Origin: Arsenophonus sp052174535
GTDB lineage: Bacteria; Pseudomonadota; Gammaproteobacteria; Enterobacterales; Enterobacteriaceae
Assembly: GCA_052174535.1 (NCBI GenBank)
Contig: JBQMRQ010000026.1
Span: 1-64,000, forward strand
Length of the DNA stretch: 64,000 nt
Direction: 5' to 3'
Shown: positions 56,076 through 64,000 of the stretch, piece after piece
How positions within the stretch are numbered: the stretch's first letter is position 1
Layout of the letters: each line of letters starts with the position of its first letter
The notes under the pieces: model-generated
Databases searched by the model: none
Seen by the model: the letters and a program-made list of their open reading frames with translations, nothing else
Told to the model about the DNA's origin: nothing
Made by a program: the position numbers and the translations under genes

Positions 56076-56739
56076 CATCCATTTTATTAGGTAATATCTA
56101 AAATTAAATTAGTTGAATCACAAAGAATTAATCATAATAGTTCTGATTACATATCTTAATAATTTATAATTTGATATACTAATAAAATATGATGTTATCT
56201 ATAAATCATAACATAGAAGATTTGCATCTTATTTTCCCTAAAGACAGGGAAATAGATAAATCAATAAAAAATCTAAAAAGATAGAAACTTTCTGCTTAAT
56301 CCAAAAAGTTCAAATATAAAAAATAGTGCGTGATGGAAAAACGAATTTTAACTATTTAAGCAATATTTCTAAATTACTTTTTCATTAAATTTAATCTAAA
56401 AAAATGTATACCATACTAATTCATTCAAGTGTAATGGATTAGTTATTTTATTCGATATAGACTACCCTCTCATCAATCCTATGATCATACAAGATAATAT
56501 CATTAATAAACTAAAATGCATATTTAAAAAAGAAATTTCACCACAAAAGAGGTCAATATCAGGCGATTTAGTTATCACTATTAATGATAAATGATATTTA
56601 AAAAAAACTTAAAAACGATTTATTCGGAGACTAAATGATAAAAATCCTTCAATTATTCTTATTAAGATCCTAAATCAAAATATAACTTAGCTACTAAGCT
56701 AATAAATAATTTAAGAAAAATAATTAATTGTAATTAAAA
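56076..56739. other. Unrecognised eroded sequence downstream of the tatC pseudogene
   Basis: tatD would be expected here from E. coli order. I could not recognise it. Confidence 0.4.
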
Positions 56740-57510
56740 TAGCATTTTTCTATTATTTCATTTAAATTTTTATCATTTACTGTCTCTCTCGTGGCCATTA
56801 GCAACATAGAATTCTGATAATAACAAGCCTAATTCAAATAATAAATTATATTGCTACCGCCAATAATGCTTGAAAAACACATCTGGTATAGTCAAAATAT
56901 ACTTATAAGAAAACACCTACAATAATATATGGACGCTTACGTTTTAAATAATCAGGGAGTTATAATAACTGGTCAGGCACCGTATAATACTAGAAAGAGG
57001 AACCTTCAAAGATTGCGCCAAAGGCCATAAAAGTATTATGATAAATTAAGATGTTTACTAAAATCTGAATGATATTAAGACTTTTTGTTTAGTTTTCACA
57101 AAAACCAACAGCCAAAGGAAAAACAAAAAATATGAAAATCATCCAAAAATAAAAAGTACTTTGCTAGAGAGATCAGCAAAAGGTAATATTAATCGCTATT
57201 CATGTTTTAAAGTGTTGACATGATAAATAATCCATAACTGATATAAGATCAGTGAACAGAAATAAATTCTGTCATAATAAATGCTAGTTTAATCTGGATA
57301 AAAGTTGATACCATTTGATTATTCTTATTCGTTCATCTATCAGTAAGCATGCTATCAACAATATAGCAAAAAAATAACAGATATTATTAGAAATAAGCAG
57401 AGCAAAAAAAACTACTAGAACAAAAATAAGCTATGAATTACGTCTACGTAATTCAATAAAATTATTAATAAGTAGTTTAAGACTATAAAATAAACATTAA
57501 TCAATTTTCA
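56740..57510 (-). pseudogene. tatC: Twin-arginine translocase subunit TatC, pseudogene
   Basis: This is the decayed gene for the multi-spanning Tat receptor. On the minus strand the pieces follow TatC order: LKLLINNFIELRRRN near the start (E. coli ITHLIELRKRL), FFVFPLAVGF (FVVFPLAFGF), MAFGAIFEGSS (MAFGVSFEVPV), LKRKRPYIIVGVF near 56912-56945 (LRKKRPYVLVGAF) and FQALLAVAI (SQTLLAIPM). Stops and frameshifts are spread throughout and the N-terminal start is worn. It lies after tatB in the usual ubiB-tatABC order. Confidence 0.88.
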
Positions 57511-57599
57511 ATATTAGTTTGATCAGAGCGTTTTTACTTTCTATGAAGGAAATTTAATCGCATTTTTACTTTTAGTAGGATTATTTATCTAGTTATCAA

Positions 57600-57950
57600 C
57601 TAATTAATCTTTATTGTTGATTTTGTTTATTGATTATGTTATAAGTATTTCTTCATCCGTTTTATTTTTCTTTAATAATTCAGTAGATTCTCTCAATTCT
57701 TCCATTGATTTCTTAAATTATAGCCAAAAGGTTTATAACTGCACTTCTTCTTTCTTTTTTATCTTTCCTGCAATTCCTGCAATTTAAATTATTATGAGAG
57801 TTAATCTTGAACATTAGCAATCAATAAACGCAACGTATATATCTAACTAGCAACTTTTCTGACGGCTACCAGCAAACGCTCTAGATCAGAATACCATTAG
57901 GCAAAAATCATAACTAATAACAATTAACTAAAACTAATATCAAATACGGT
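57600..57950 (-). pseudogene. tatB: Twin-arginine translocase subunit TatB, pseudogene
   Basis: The minus strand reads VFDISFS near 57945, where TatB has MFDIGFSE, then LLLV, then ERLLVAVRKVAS (E. coli QRLPVAVKTVAG), TLRLLIANVQD, FKLQELQE and, after shifts, SMEELRESTELLK. In-frame stops interrupt both the membrane anchor and the amphipathic helix, and the start codon is lost. Confidence 0.88.
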
Positions 57951-58019
57951 TTATACCTAATTTTTTGCTTTCAGTCGTTTTATCTAGCTTACTACTACTA
58001 CTTCTTTAAGTAAGTTTTT

Positions 58020-58231
58020 GAGTTCAAAAAATCAACATTAGTATACTATTTTCTGGTTTGCTACTATCATTCAATTTTACTATTATCATCACTCATTGTT
58101 TTTTAAAATTTTAATGACTCTCTGAAATCTGAGCTGAGTGAAAGTAGTTTCTTAGTATAAAAATTAAAATAATTAGTAAAATACTAACTAATAATAAGAA
58201 TCTGAGTGGAGCTTTTACTAATATAAAACAT
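58020..58231 (-). pseudogene. tatA: Twin-arginine translocase subunit TatA, pseudogene
   Basis: It starts 137 bases after ubiB, as expected from the ubiB-tatA order. The minus strand gives QILIIS for the membrane helix, then SLSSDFRES (E. coli SIGSDLGAS) and TMSDDNSKIE (AMSDDEPK). Stops within the helix and shifts before the hinge show that it is inactive. Confidence 0.85.
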
Positions 58232-58367
58232 AGCAATTCTTGTTGGCATTGATGTATACCTCTATAAATTAAATTCAACTATATATAATTCCATTATATA
58301 CAATTAACTTTTATCTAAACACAGATAAAATCTAATATAAATTTACTCAAACAAACTTTATCCAATT

Positions 58368-59996
58368 TCATTTGTTTGATGCTATCCCTGCTGTCCATGA
58401 AATTATACCGAAAAATATAAAACCAATAGCAGCAATTTTTGAATCAAAAATTTGTAATAAAGTACTACATAATAAGCAAGTTGCTCCAATTCCTAGTAAA
58501 TACTGGCCTTGTCTCTTCTTTAGTTCCTGTTCTTGTAGCAAAATAGTAAATTTATCAAAACTATCTTGTAAAGATTTATGCTGCTTAAGCAACCCGTAAA
58601 TAAGATCAGGAATTTCTGGCATCTTTTCCAGCAAATAAGGTACTTTTTCCTTAAATACACTAATAATAGTTAGTAACTCCATTTGCCGATGTAACCAATC
58701 TTCAAGAAAAGGTTTAGCTGTCTTCCATAAATCTAATTCTGGATAAAGCTGCCTTCCCAATCCTTCAATATAGAGCAAGGTTTTTTGCAGTAAAACTAAC
58801 TGAGGCTGAACCTCCATATTAAAACGACGTGCAGTATTGAATAAATTAAATAAAACATGACCAAAAGAAATCTCAGCCAGTGATTTCTCAAAAATTGGCT
58901 CACAAACGGTTCTAATAGCAAATTCAAAATCTTCTAGATTAGTCTCTGGTGGTATCCAGCCAGAATTAACATGTAATTCAGCTATCTTACGGTAATCACG
59001 ATTAAAAAAAGCAATAAAATTTTCTGCCAAATAACGTTTATCTTTTTTATTTAGTGAACCGACAATACCACAATCAATACCAATATATTGTGGATCTTCA
59101 GGATGTTCTCGACTAATAAAAATATTTCCAGGATGCATATCAGCATGAAAGAAGCTATCGCGAAAAACTTGAGTAAAAAAAACTTTTACTCCACGTTCAG
59201 CTAATAACTTCATATTAATTCCCTGTTTCTTTAATTCATTAATATCAGAAATAGGAATACCATAAATACGTTCCATAACCATCACATTCTCTCGACAGTA
59301 GTCTGAATAAACTTCAGGAATATAAAGCATGGAACTATTTTCAAAATTACGCCTTAACTGGATTGTATTTGCCGCTTCACGCAACAAATTTAATTCATCA
59401 ATTAATGTTTTTTCATATTCTCGAACAACTTCCCGTAAACGTAAGCGTCGTCCATCCGGTAAAAGTGGGATGCAATTAGCCAACCAATACATCAAGCCTA
59501 TATCGGATTCAATAACTGGCAATATATCAGGGCGAATAACTTTAATTACAATTTGTTTATTATTTTTCTTTAATTTTGCAGTATGTACTTGAGAAATTGA
59601 TGCCGAGGCTAAAGGTACCTCATTAAAATCATCAAACCAGGTTTCAAGAGAACCACCTAATGACTGCTCTATATGTTGACGAGCCAGTTGCCCATCAAAA
59701 ATAGCTACCTTATCTTGTAATAAGGCTAACTGATCAGAAATTATTGCTGGAAAAAGATCGCGACGGGTAGACAACATTTGTCCAAATTTAATCCAAACTG
59801 GACCTAAATCTTGTAAAGTTAAACGTAAACGTTCACCAATAGCTTTACCTTTATGCTTATTTAATAACCAAAATAAACAACGGCGCCCAATTCTTAAGAA
59901 TAAGGTAAATTTAATTTTAGGAATGAATTCATCTAAACCATAATTTAAAAATACTCCAACAATAAAATAGAGACGTTTAATTTCTCCCAGTCTCAT
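58368..59996 (-). CDS. ubiB: Ubiquinone biosynthesis atypical kinase/ATPase UbiB
   Basis: UbiB is an ADCK-type ATPase that supports the ubiquinone-synthesis complex at the inner membrane. It has 542 residues (E. coli 546). The diagnostic KxGQ motif is K70-F-G-Q73 in WIKFGQMLSTRRDLFP. The alanine-rich nucleotide loop is PLASASISQVHTA, the lysine is in VIKVIRPDIL, and the catalytic region is FFHADMHPGNIF with IDCGIVGSL. Two hydrophobic helices close the C-terminus (about 500-540). Its start overlaps the end of ubiJ by 20 bases. The tat genes that follow it in E. coli are pseudogenes here. Confidence 0.97.
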   Translation of the reverse strand: MRLGEIKRLYFIVGVFLNYGLDEFIPKIKFTLFLRIGRRCLFWLLNKHKGKAIGERLRLTLQDLGPVWIKFGQMLSTRRDLFPAIISDQLALLQDKVAIFDGQLARQHIEQSLGGSLETWFDDFNEVPLASASISQVHTAKLKKNNKQIVIKVIRPDILPVIESDIGLMYWLANCIPLLPDGRRLRLREVVREYEKTLIDELNLLREAANTIQLRRNFENSSMLYIPEVYSDYCRENVMVMERIYGIPISDINELKKQGINMKLLAERGVKVFFTQVFRDSFFHADMHPGNIFISREHPEDPQYIGIDCGIVGSLNKKDKRYLAENFIAFFNRDYRKIAELHVNSGWIPPETNLEDFEFAIRTVCEPIFEKSLAEISFGHVLFNLFNTARRFNMEVQPQLVLLQKTLLYIEGLGRQLYPELDLWKTAKPFLEDWLHRQMELLTIISVFKEKVPYLLEKMPEIPDLIYGLLKQHKSLQDSFDKFTILLQEQELKKRQGQYLLGIGATCLLCSTLLQIFDSKIAAIGFIFFGIISWTAGIASNK

Positions 59997-60636
59997 ATTT
60001 TTCCTCCAATTTAGATAAACGCTGTTCTAGTCCTGAAATATCTACTACTACCCGATCAATCTTATTAATAAAACTTAGTACTTCCAATCTATTAGGAAAC
60101 ATTTGCCATTCTTCTACCAATGCATTTTTAAAATGTTTTTTTTGTTGTTTTAATAACCTATTTACTCTAAAAATACTTTTTTCAACCAAACAACTCATGA
60201 CTTCGGCAATAAAATCACCAACATAAGGAGCAAAGTAGTGAGGAAAATTCCATTCAGCTGCATCAAGCAATGCATACCAATTCTGCACAACTTCCATATC
60301 CCCTACAATAACAATCGTACCATCGTTGATCAATGCTAAAAACTGTTGTATATTTTTAATATATAGTAAGGTTACTAATCTAGTTTTTATCATACAATCT
60401 TCCGGTGTAGAACACTGATTTACCACATTAACTTGTTTCTCAGAGCATATAAATATCAACGGTTGAGATAATTCTTTTAAATCAATCGACAAAACTTTAC
60501 CAATTAACCTTACTCTAATTGATTTCAAAGCAACTTCCTGATAGAAAAATTTATTTAATATATGCTGTAAAAAAGAAGCTATTCCGAAATGTAATAATGG
60601 GATTTTTGAATACCTTTTAATTGATGGAATATCCAT
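59977..60636 (-). CDS. ubiJ: Ubiquinone biosynthesis accessory factor UbiJ
   Basis: UbiJ is an SCP2-domain protein that binds lipid intermediates and helps organise the soluble ubiquinone-synthesis complex. With the start at 60636 it has 219 residues (E. coli 201). An in-frame start at 60678 lies inside ubiE; the downstream ATG directly after the ubiE stop, with AAAGGA further upstream, fits better. Recognisable segments are LIGKVLSIDLKEL, VVGDMEVVQNWYALL, APYVGDFIAE and EEWQMFPNRLEV, with a C-terminal coiled coil (LEQRLSKLEEK). It is more divergent than its neighbours, which is usual for UbiJ. Confidence 0.9.
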   Translation of the reverse strand: MDIPSIKRYSKIPLLHFGIASFLQHILNKFFYQEVALKSIRVRLIGKVLSIDLKELSQPLIFICSEKQVNVVNQCSTPEDCMIKTRLVTLLYIKNIQQFLALINDGTIVIVGDMEVVQNWYALLDAAEWNFPHYFAPYVGDFIAEVMSCLVEKSIFRVNRLLKQQKKHFKNALVEEWQMFPNRLEVLSFINKIDRVVVDISGLEQRLSKLEEKYETGRN

Positions 60637-60637
60637 T

Positions 60638-61393
60638 TTAAAATTTAAATCCTTTATGTAAGGCAACGATTCCGCCACTTATATTGATATAGGAAACTTG
60701 TTCAAAACCAACTAATCTCATCATTTTCTTTAACGTATCCTGATTAGGATGCATACGAATAGATTCAACTAGATAACGATAACTATCGGAATCATTAACT
60801 ATCATTTGAGCAAGCAGTGGTAAAATATTAAAAGAGTATGCATCATAAACTTTAATTAATGCTGGGGAAATGGGTTTTGAAAATTCTAATACTAATAAAC
60901 GACCACCAGGCTTTAATACTCTAAACATAGATTTAAGTGCTTCATCTTTATCAGTAACATTGCGAAGTCCAAAAGAAATAGTAATACAATCGAAGTAATT
61001 ATCAGGGAAAGGCAACTTTTCAGCATTAGCCTGAACATAATTAACATTACCAATGATACCCTGATCTCGAAGCTTTTTACGCCCAATTTTCAACATAGAA
61101 TCATTGATATCGACTAATACAACCTCACCTTTTTCGCCAACTATTTTAGCAAATTTAACAGTTAAATCTCCGGTACCACAAGCCAGATCTAAAATAAATT
61201 GCCCGCGGCGTGCCCCACTAGCTTCTATCGTAAAACGCTTCCAGATTCGATGGATCCCAAATGATATAAGATCGTTCATAAGATCATATTTCGGAGCTAC
61301 AGAATGAAAAACAGCAGCAACCAAATCCTCTTTTTCATCCTTGTTTACTTTATGAAAACCAAAATCAGTGGTTTCTTTAATTGAATCTACCAT
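60638..61393 (-). CDS. ubiE: Ubiquinone/menaquinone C-methyltransferase UbiE
   Basis: UbiE is an SAM-dependent methyltransferase acting on the benzoquinol and naphthoquinol rings. From the ATG at 61393 it has 251 residues, as in E. coli, starting MVDSIKETTDFGF; a start five codons upstream (61408) is possible. Motif I is LDLACGTGDLT (68-78, E. coli LDLAGGTGDLT). VQANAEKLPFPDNYFDCITISFGLRNVTD, LKPGGRLLVLEFSKP and SYRYLVESIRMHP match throughout. The stop is one base from the ubiJ start. It is the head of the ubiE-ubiJ-ubiB unit; rmuC lies upstream. Confidence 0.96.
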   Translation of the reverse strand: MVDSIKETTDFGFHKVNKDEKEDLVAAVFHSVAPKYDLMNDLISFGIHRIWKRFTIEASGARRGQFILDLACGTGDLTVKFAKIVGEKGEVVLVDINDSMLKIGRKKLRDQGIIGNVNYVQANAEKLPFPDNYFDCITISFGLRNVTDKDEALKSMFRVLKPGGRLLVLEFSKPISPALIKVYDAYSFNILPLLAQMIVNDSDSYRYLVESIRMHPNQDTLKKMMRLVGFEQVSYINISGGIVALHKGFKF

Positions 61394-61432
61394 TTTATTT
61401 ATGCTCATTAAATAATCGAAGTATAATCATAT

Positions 61433-62839
61433 TTATCGCAAAATATTATTTTTGATATAACGATTCTTCTTAATCATGAATTTATCTGTCTGTCTACTAA
61501 ATTCAATATCAATCGGACGTTTAACTTCTATACCTAATTCTTTTAAACTTTCCGCCTGGCTAATTAAATTACCTTTTCCTTCCGCTAATTTTTTGATCGC
61601 CGATTGATAGTTAACCTGTGCTTTGCTCAAACTCTGACCTAAAATCTGTATATCATCGATAAATAATCGCATTTTGTCATATATCCTAGCAGCACGCTCA
61701 GCAATTACTTGTGCATTTTGACTTTGTCGTTCATAACGCCACAAATTATTAATAATACGTACTGCCACCAATAAGGTTGAAGGACAAACGAGTAAAATAT
61801 TATTTCGCAAACCTTCATCAATAAGTTCAGGTGCTTCACGTAAAGCAATCAAATAAGCTGGTTCAAGAGGAATAAACATTAATACATAATCCAGCGATCT
61901 TAATCCATTTAATTGATGATAATCTTTTTGTCCAAGCTCTTTTATATGATTACGCACTGAATTAACATGCCCTCGCAATGCCCTTGTTTGCTGTTTTTCA
62001 TCTTCGCTATTAAAATACTGCTCATAAGCTGTTAATGACATTTTAGCGTCGATAATAACATCTTTACCTTGTGGTAAACGAATAACCACATCTGGTTGAT
62101 AACGATTATTAGAGGTATTAATACTAACTTGAGTTTCAAATTCATACCCCTGCCTTAACCCAGAAGCTTCTAATATACGAGATAAAATTGTCTCACCCCA
62201 ATTTCCCTGAATTTTATTATCCCCTTTTAAGGCTTTAGTCAAATTAATTGTTTCTTTTGCCATTGCTCCATTTAATTCCTGAAGCTGACGAATTTCATGA
62301 GCTAGAGTATGACGCTCACGCGCTTCCTGACTAAAACTCTCATGTACTTGACGACTAAAACCGTCCAATTGTTCACGAAAAGGTGTTAATAATGAAATTA
62401 AACTTTGACGATTCTGCTCTAAAGCTCGACGCTCATTTTGCTCAAAAATACGATTGGCTAAATTCTCAAACTGAACATTTAACCGTTGCTCGCTATTAAG
62501 TAATAACTGATGTTTCTCCTCAAAAGCCAACCGTATCTCTTCAATCCGCGCCATCACTTCACATAGTTCAACTTCTTGATTATGATTAATTTCCCTCTGT
62601 GATCTTAATTCTTGATCCCGCTTCTCACACTCATCTTTCCAATATTCAAGATGGGTGATTTTTTCCTCATAGCTACCCTGGATACTATAAAAATCTTGTA
62701 ATTCAGATTCTTTTTTATTTATTTTTTTCGCGACAAGCAGCCAGATAATACTACCACCAAAGAATATGCCGATAAGAAATGCAATAATTGCATATAATAA
62801 CTGAATATCCACCTTATTTTTCCTTAAAATAGTTGTCAT
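61433..62839 (-). CDS. rmuC: DNA recombination protein RmuC
   Basis: RmuC is a membrane-anchored, nuclease-like protein linked to limiting inversions and rearrangements. It has 468 residues (E. coli 475). A membrane helix at about 13-36 (LLYAIIAFLIGIFFGGSIIW) is followed by a long coiled coil (about 40-195) rich in E, Q and R. The RmuC domain covers about 200-430, with KGDNKIQGNWGE, QPDVVIRLPQGKDVIIDAKMSL and NNILLVCPSTLL. The C-terminal tail is basic and shorter than in E. coli. No ribosome site is evident, and an IS1595 relic ends about 29 bases upstream, so expression must rely on sequence within that relic. Confidence 0.95.
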   Translation of the reverse strand: MTTILRKNKVDIQLLYAIIAFLIGIFFGGSIIWLLVAKKINKKESELQDFYSIQGSYEEKITHLEYWKDECEKRDQELRSQREINHNQEVELCEVMARIEEIRLAFEEKHQLLLNSEQRLNVQFENLANRIFEQNERRALEQNRQSLISLLTPFREQLDGFSRQVHESFSQEARERHTLAHEIRQLQELNGAMAKETINLTKALKGDNKIQGNWGETILSRILEASGLRQGYEFETQVSINTSNNRYQPDVVIRLPQGKDVIIDAKMSLTAYEQYFNSEDEKQQTRALRGHVNSVRNHIKELGQKDYHQLNGLRSLDYVLMFIPLEPAYLIALREAPELIDEGLRNNILLVCPSTLLVAVRIINNLWRYERQSQNAQVIAERAARIYDKMRLFIDDIQILGQSLSKAQVNYQSAIKKLAEGKGNLISQAESLKELGIEVKRPIDIEFSRQTDKFMIKKNRYIKNNILR

Positions 62840-62867
62840 ATTTTGGAAAAGAGTAGGGTTTTTTTTA

Positions 62868-63912
62868 CTATACTAGCAAAGGTTGTTGCTTTAATTGCAG
62901 AATAATTTGTGTAGATAGATCTATATTTTAATTGTTGTGGTTTTAAATAATCTACTTCAAGCTAGACAATTTAATAAATAAAACAATCCCATATCAAAAA
63001 ATCTACTCAGCCATTTCTTTAATCGGCTAATATAACTATTCACATTTTAAATCTGGAATTTTTTACCAATAACTTTCTGATTACTCAACCTTATTAGTCG
63101 ATGGCACCTAATTTTAGGCTTGTTAGGAACAAGTTTCATATGATTTTTCTCATCTAAATAAAAGATGGACTCTTATCGATGATCGGTTCAAGAAAACGAG
63201 CTCATATTTCTGTATTAAACTCTTGAAGAATCTCATCGCTTACATAAGCCTCTATTCTTTAGAGATTAAGACCGCAACTTGTTCTTTCCTTTTATTTCCT
63301 TCTTATCTAAGGTTTTCTAGCTTTCCTATATGGAATATAACGCTTCCATTTAAAAACTTTATGGGAAAATGTTTCGTAGATTTCAACAATACAACTTAAT
63401 GTATTTATGTTGGCTGTTACTGCTGAAGGAAAAAAGCAAGGGAACCCCCCATCTATTTAAACATTGTTTTAAATCAATATTTGCTTGTTTTTCTAACTTC
63501 CGTAAATTTAAACTATTTAACATACATCGTATATAACTAAACTATTTATCCTTTTGATATAGTTTCGGCAGAGACTTCCAGTAAGATTATTAAATGTTTT
63601 CCTACAATCGTGAATTTTAGAATAAATATCGCTGTAATCCTAATGAATATCCATAGTAGATAAAACATACTCAGCGTGATACAATATGAGCGTAATTTAA
63701 AATGGGAATGAGTTTATTTAATGCATGAATCGATATCCATCCCTCGACAGCTTATCTCACTAAGCCAACTAATGAGATGCAAGTTTTATATCTTCATATT
63801 GATATAGAGCGAGAAAAAATCTCTTGATCTATATGATTGCTTTTTCAAAGCAATCTCTATAGCGAAAATTCTTCTTACAGTATAAAAGATTTCTATCAAA
63901 AATATTTTGACA
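62868..63912 (-). mobile_element. IS1595-family relic 8
   Basis: This is a full-length relic of about 1.05 kb. The left terminus ctatactagcaaaggttgttgc is well kept; the right one is worn (atcaaaaatattttgacatgg). The interior is the reverse complement of relics 2 and 6, including the CCCATATTAAAA-like basic region near 63290-63350. Its transposase 3' end faces rmuC. It directly adjoins an IS481 end. Confidence 0.72.
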
Positions 63913-64000
63913 TGGTAATTTTTTAAATAATTCAGGTTTAATTTTGAATCAATCTTTCATAAGACTAAAGTATAGTTTACTACTTATTACTTGATTGATA
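63913..64000 (-). mobile_element. IS481-family relic e, 3' end, cut by window edge
   Basis: gtaattttttaaataattcaggtttaa and the following caatctttcataagac match the 3' end of relic b at 18615-18680. It continues beyond the window. Confidence 0.55.

Noticed and set aside
1..64000. CRISPR arrays, toxin-antitoxin pairs, restriction systems or a new defence system
   Set aside because: No regularly spaced repeats and no intact genes of unknown function in operons were seen. Every intact gene matches a known enterobacterial family.

Overview
The window reads as part of a decaying chromosome from an insect-associated gammaproteobacterial endosymbiont of the Enterobacterales. The retained proteins match E. 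coli and Serratia orthologues over their full length, and short gene neighbourhoods keep enterobacterial order: sufABCDSE-ldtE-lpp, ycaR-kdsB, serT-tusE-hspQ, pepQ-yigZ-trkH-hemG and rmuC-ubiEJB-tatABC. Base composition is strongly AT-rich. Only 21 intact protein genes and one tRNA are present, about 18 kb or 28 percent of the window. This pattern of full-length housekeeping genes in long eroded sequence is like Serratia symbiotica from Cinara aphids. That species assignment is inference from gene content and memory.

Layout. 1-4.7 kb: an IS256-family relic, then ydiK. 4.75-10.4 kb: the complete suf operon for iron-sulfur cluster assembly. 10.4-13.5 kb: an IS481-family relic split by an IS91-family relic. 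13.5-14.9 kb: convergent ldtE and lpp. 15-22.9 kb: eroded DNA with an IS256 copy inside an IS1595 copy inside an IS481 copy. 22.9-23.9 kb: ycaR-kdsB. 24-31.5 kb: IS relics around agp. 31.5-32.5 kb: lpxL. 32.5-39.9 kb: IS relics and one unrecognised 2.7 kb stretch. 39.9-41.3 kb: tRNA-Ser(UGA), tusE and hspQ. 41.8-43.3 kb: a second IS481/IS1595 composite. 44.1-47.8 kb: pseudogenes of pepQ and yigZ, then intact trkH-hemG. 47.8-56.7 kb: relics plus a GC-richer eroded block. 56.7-62.8 kb: pseudogenes of tatC, tatB and tatA, then intact ubiB, ubiJ, ubiE and rmuC. 62.9-64 kb: IS1595 and IS481 relics.

Functionally, the survivors cover Fe-S assembly (suf), ubiquinone synthesis (ubiE/J/B), a quinone-linked haem step (hemG), envelope building (kdsB, lpxL, ldtE, lpp), potassium uptake (trkH), tRNA 2-thiolation (tusE) and proteostasis (hspQ). 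The twin-arginine translocase is lost. Roughly a third of the window consists of recognisable but inactive remains of four transposon families (IS256, IS481, IS1595, IS91). Their nesting gives a relative insertion order. I found no CRISPR array, rRNA, intact transposase or new multi-gene system. The most unusual observations are the stacked IS relics, two composites sharing one insertion site, and two genes that start about 28 bp from the same end of an IS1595 relic.
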